This document shows positions 61,330 through 64,000 of a stretch of 64,000 nt of DNA, in pieces. The notes beneath the pieces were generated by a model, which saw only the letters and a list, made by a program, of their open reading frames with translations, did not search any database and was not told the origin of the DNA. The first letter of the stretch is position 1, and every line of letters starts with the position of its first letter. The stretch comes from Sindora glabra (taxonomy: Eukaryota > Streptophyta > Magnoliopsida > Fabales > Fabaceae). The stretch spans positions 59,591,220 to 59,655,219 of the forward strand of contig CM035232.1 of assembly GCA_020226215.1 (NCBI GenBank), read 5' to 3'. Position numbers and translations under genes: made by a program.

Positions 61330-61781
61330 TGAGGGTTGGACAACCTTGAATATTGATGGAGCTATTAATGGTATATTGAGTTTGGTTGGAGCTAGGAGAG
61401 TTTTAAGAAATAGTAATGGCTATTAAACTAAAAAGGTTTTACAAAAGATTTAGGATTACAAATAGTTTGATTGCTAAAACCTCGACTTTATTGGAAGGTC
61501 TCATGTTGGCTATGGATATGCAAGTCAACCATTTATTTATATAGATGGATGCTAAAATGGTTGTGAAACTTCTTGATAATAATATAAATGATAATCCTCT
61601 ACTTATAAATCTTTTGAATCATTGCAAGATGCTTCTACGTCAAATTCCTCATAAGAAAATTCAACATGTTTTAAAAAAAAACAAACCAAGTTGCATATTG
61701 ATTGCTAGAAAAGGCAAGATAGATCAAGTTACCTTATCCATTTTATGTAGTCCTACTTTGGACATTCTTCCTATTCTATAG
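61330..61781 (+). pseudogene. LINE RNase H-like domain remnant
   Basis: Reads GWTTLNIDGAINGILSLVGA and VLRNSNG (61330-61420), then STLLEGLMLAMDMQVNHLFI, MDAKMVVKLLDNN and a NHCKMLLRQIPHKKIQHVLKK piece (61485-61670). This is the W..LN.DGA / eGL..A / DA..vv..l / i.Hv layout of the plant LINE RNase H domain. The final REAN..AD motif has decayed. Confidence 0.8.
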
Positions 61782-61909
61782 AAAATTTATCTTTAATTTA
61801 TTTCCCTCGCTATGTATTATGTAATAGTATAAGGGTATTTGACTTTGGTTAGTTCTACTTTACTTTTTGTCCTCCTATTTAAGGGTTCTTTTGTAAACAA
61901 GAAAAAAGG

Positions 61910-63268
61910 CTTAGACAAATGGCATGTCCTAAGCTATGGCTATTGCCTAAGTTGCAACCAAATACCATTTTTTAGTCATAAAAAAACCCACTTTGATTAA
62001 ATTCATTAAATAATGGGTAGGAGTTGTCAAATCTCTTTTAATCACAATTTAATTTTTATCATTTTTTTTACTAGTGGAAAATTGACCATAAATTTTAATA
62101 GCTCAATTCTAATTTAATTCAATCAACTTTATTTTTTAATTTTGAATGCTTTCCTCACTTAGGTACTTACAACTAAGTTCCACGTGCATTTGGATTTCTT
62201 TTGTGTATAGAGATTCCTTATACATGGAAATGAATGGAACAAGCATTCTCTTTTCCTAAGAAAAAAGGGAAGTGAATTTAAGAAAAAAATATGTACAATT
62301 TTTTTCTGGTATTGAAATGATTGGTCTTAGCAAAAAAAAAAAAATAATGGGCCTTAATGTAAAATTTATATTTTTTATCTTTTTAAAAATGCTAAAAAAA
62401 TAGAAAAGAGAAAAAAGAGCATTCAAATCGAAAACAATTGGATTGAATAGTAATATATCAATATATGACATAGCCACTTGTGCATGACAAGCATTCATGT
62501 AACAATGGGCAAAGAACTCACAAGTACCCATTTTTATTAGAAATTCTTAGGTACATATCATATATTAGATAAAGTCATTTTAAATGACTTTCTAATATCA
62601 AATCATTTATGGATTTTGATTTAGTGTAACAACTTTAATTAAAATTGTTGCATCTATTCATTCAAACGATTAGGCTCTTGCATCTTCATAAGTCTCACAC
62701 TAATTAAAGTTTAGATAAAGGATTCATGTTATATTGAGACCAATAAATGACTCATGAAAATGCAAGGGGCCCATTTATTTAGACTACTAGATATAACAAA
62801 TAACTATAATTGTTATGCTATATTAAAACCCATCAATAATTTAATATTTAAAAATTATTTAAGATGACTTTATCTAATACATGATGCATACCTAAGAATT
62901 TCTCCATTTTTATAGAAGTCCAAAATTTGTAACTTAATTTTATTTAGGTAGTACTTGATTTACAAAATCATACACCTTAGAAATCTTAAGATTTTCGAAA
63001 ATATGATCCTTAGTGATTTAATTCTTAATAATATAATATCATTATGTTTGATTCATTTAAAAATATTTTTAGTAATATTTTAATATTATATTTTAATTAA
63101 TTTATATATTTTTAAAAATATTATTAGATTACTAAAAAAATTTCATTAAAATTGAGCAGTTGACATTGGTTGACGATGAGTGATGGTAAGAGGTGATCAA
63201 TGGTGGTGCTTAACAATGTGTGGTGATTGAAGGAGGCCACCAATTATGAGTGGCGGCGGCAATGATTT
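61910..63268. other. Intergenic, no gene seen
   Basis: AT-rich sequence. A minus-strand open frame at 62256-62531 has no recognisable motif. The stretch at 63160-63265 is G-rich for the area ('tggttgacgatgagtgatgg', 'gagtggcggcggcaatg') with no product seen. Confidence 0.5.
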
Positions 63269-64000
63269 GTCACGACCTGACTTGATCGTGATTAGTATGT
63301 ATCTTGACACTTGGTTTCCATAAACTTTAATAATTTTTACTTTTTTTATTTAATGAAAGTTTTCAAATTCCAAGAGGATGAGGATCACATGCCCTAAAAT
63401 ACAAAACCTATATTATTTTCAGATATGATGTCATTTATAACATACAATGTCATTGTTCTAGTAGAATTCATACTTCTAATGCCAACCATGGGTGGGACTG
63501 GTAGATAGTATACATATGGGAATTCAATTCTCATCTCATAACTATTTATAGAATTTTAATGCGAAATAACTAATCCATCACTGAATAGTATCAAGCACAC
63601 CACAATATGGGCATAAATATACAATAATGCCATTATTCTCCTATACAACCATAACATACAATTATCATTGAATTCAATCACAATCTATCAATAATTAAAA
63701 ACAACACTATCATGTTTCTGTTGTGCACTTTACTCTACAATATTCCCTCAATATATATATAAACAAGAATGTAAAATTAGTATTATCAATAAGAAAAATA
63801 TAATTCACAATATTTAAATTATATTTTATTTAAATAAAAGTTTGGGGATGAGATATGTGTTCACTTGGGATTCCTAATCCAACCCTAGAAGCTCTGAAGT
63901 ATCCATAATCATCTTTTTAAATTTTCTTTTGAATATCACCATTTGCAAGAATAAATTATAATTATATAAACATTATCTATCCTTTTTTAGGAACTATCCA
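63269..64000 (+). mobile_element. Possible gypsy LTR, cut by window end
   Basis: Begins TGTCACGACCTGACTTGATCG, a common start for LTRs of plant gypsy elements. It contains 'ggatcacatgccctaaaata' at about 63384-63403, also found at 4440-4460 in the decayed segment opening TGTCATGCTCC. No coding part is within the window. Confidence 0.4.

Larger units (their letters stand above)
57745..61910 (+). mobile_element. Degenerate L1-type LINE (ORF2)
   Basis: Non-LTR retrotransposon ORF2 in the order endonuclease, reverse transcriptase, zinc finger, RNase H. No ORF1 is seen upstream, so it is 5'-truncated in the usual LINE way. The sequence after 61790 is untranslated tail with no clean poly-A. It is split by an AT-rich insertion at 58979-59325 and broken by many stops and frameshifts. 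Target duplications were not found. Confidence 0.82.

Noticed and set aside
1..64000. tRNA, rRNA or organelle-derived insert
   Set aside because: No cloverleaf-like conserved boxes or organelle gene sequences were recognised by eye; short RNA genes cannot be fully excluded without a covariance search.
1..64000. A new multi-gene biological system
   Set aside because: Only two unrelated host genes are supported. All other coding signals belong to known transposable element families.

Overview
The window is nuclear DNA of a flowering plant, almost certainly a eudicot. It is AT-rich and gene-poor, has spliced genes with GT-AG introns, and is filled with nested, decayed plant transposable elements. 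Two host genes can be supported. One is an intact inosine triphosphate pyrophosphatase (ITPA/HAM1) gene of 8 coding exons at 50981-54330 (+). The other is a two-exon gene at 13531-15079 (-) for a 61-residue secreted cysteine-rich peptide of the defensin-like (DEFL) type. The species cannot be named from what is visible.

Region by region. 1-13015 is layered retroelement debris. A LINE ORF1 remnant is broken by a copia-like LTR (990-2414) and a gypsy-like solo LTR (about 2415-3970) that carries an array of ACACGGGG/CCCCGTGT palindromes. Further right are a possible LTR fragment, a hAT-like element, and the 3' half of a LINE (zinc-finger and RNase H part of ORF2). That RNase H domain is split by a PIF/Harbinger-type element (7948-9456, TTA duplication) and then a CACTA element (9679-12849, GTT duplication). 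Removing both elements and one copy of each duplication rejoins the RNase H reading, apart from older lesions.

13223-17590 is a 4.4-kb segment carrying the DEFL gene. A second copy starts at 28889 and ends near 46815. In that copy the peptide gene is dead (nonsense, two indels, a deletion that removes the TATA box), and the segment has been split by a roughly 13.1-kb Ty3/gypsy Tat-lineage retrotransposon (32259-45341, - strand). The retrotransposon has two RNase H domains, a degenerate gag-pol and a long antisense reading frame of plant-mobile-domain type. Between the two segments lie repeats with a 'gacatc..gatgtc' look, typical of CACTA subterminal DNA, and a solo copia-like LTR (19633-21176).

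46900-50080 is very AT-rich intergenic DNA with two local tandem duplications. The ITPA gene follows, with a leader intron, a 10-nt microexon, and a hAT-type MITE with a perfect 8-bp duplication in intron 4. After it come a GC-rich repeat, empty sequence, a second degenerate LINE (57745-61910) in the + direction, and a truncated LTR-like sequence at the right edge.

The two host genes have unrelated jobs: ITPA sanitises the nucleotide pool, and the DEFL peptide is a secreted defence or signalling candidate. I found no new multi-gene system. The most informative content is the duplicated DEFL locus, with one intact and one decayed copy, and the order of transposon nesting that can be read from it.
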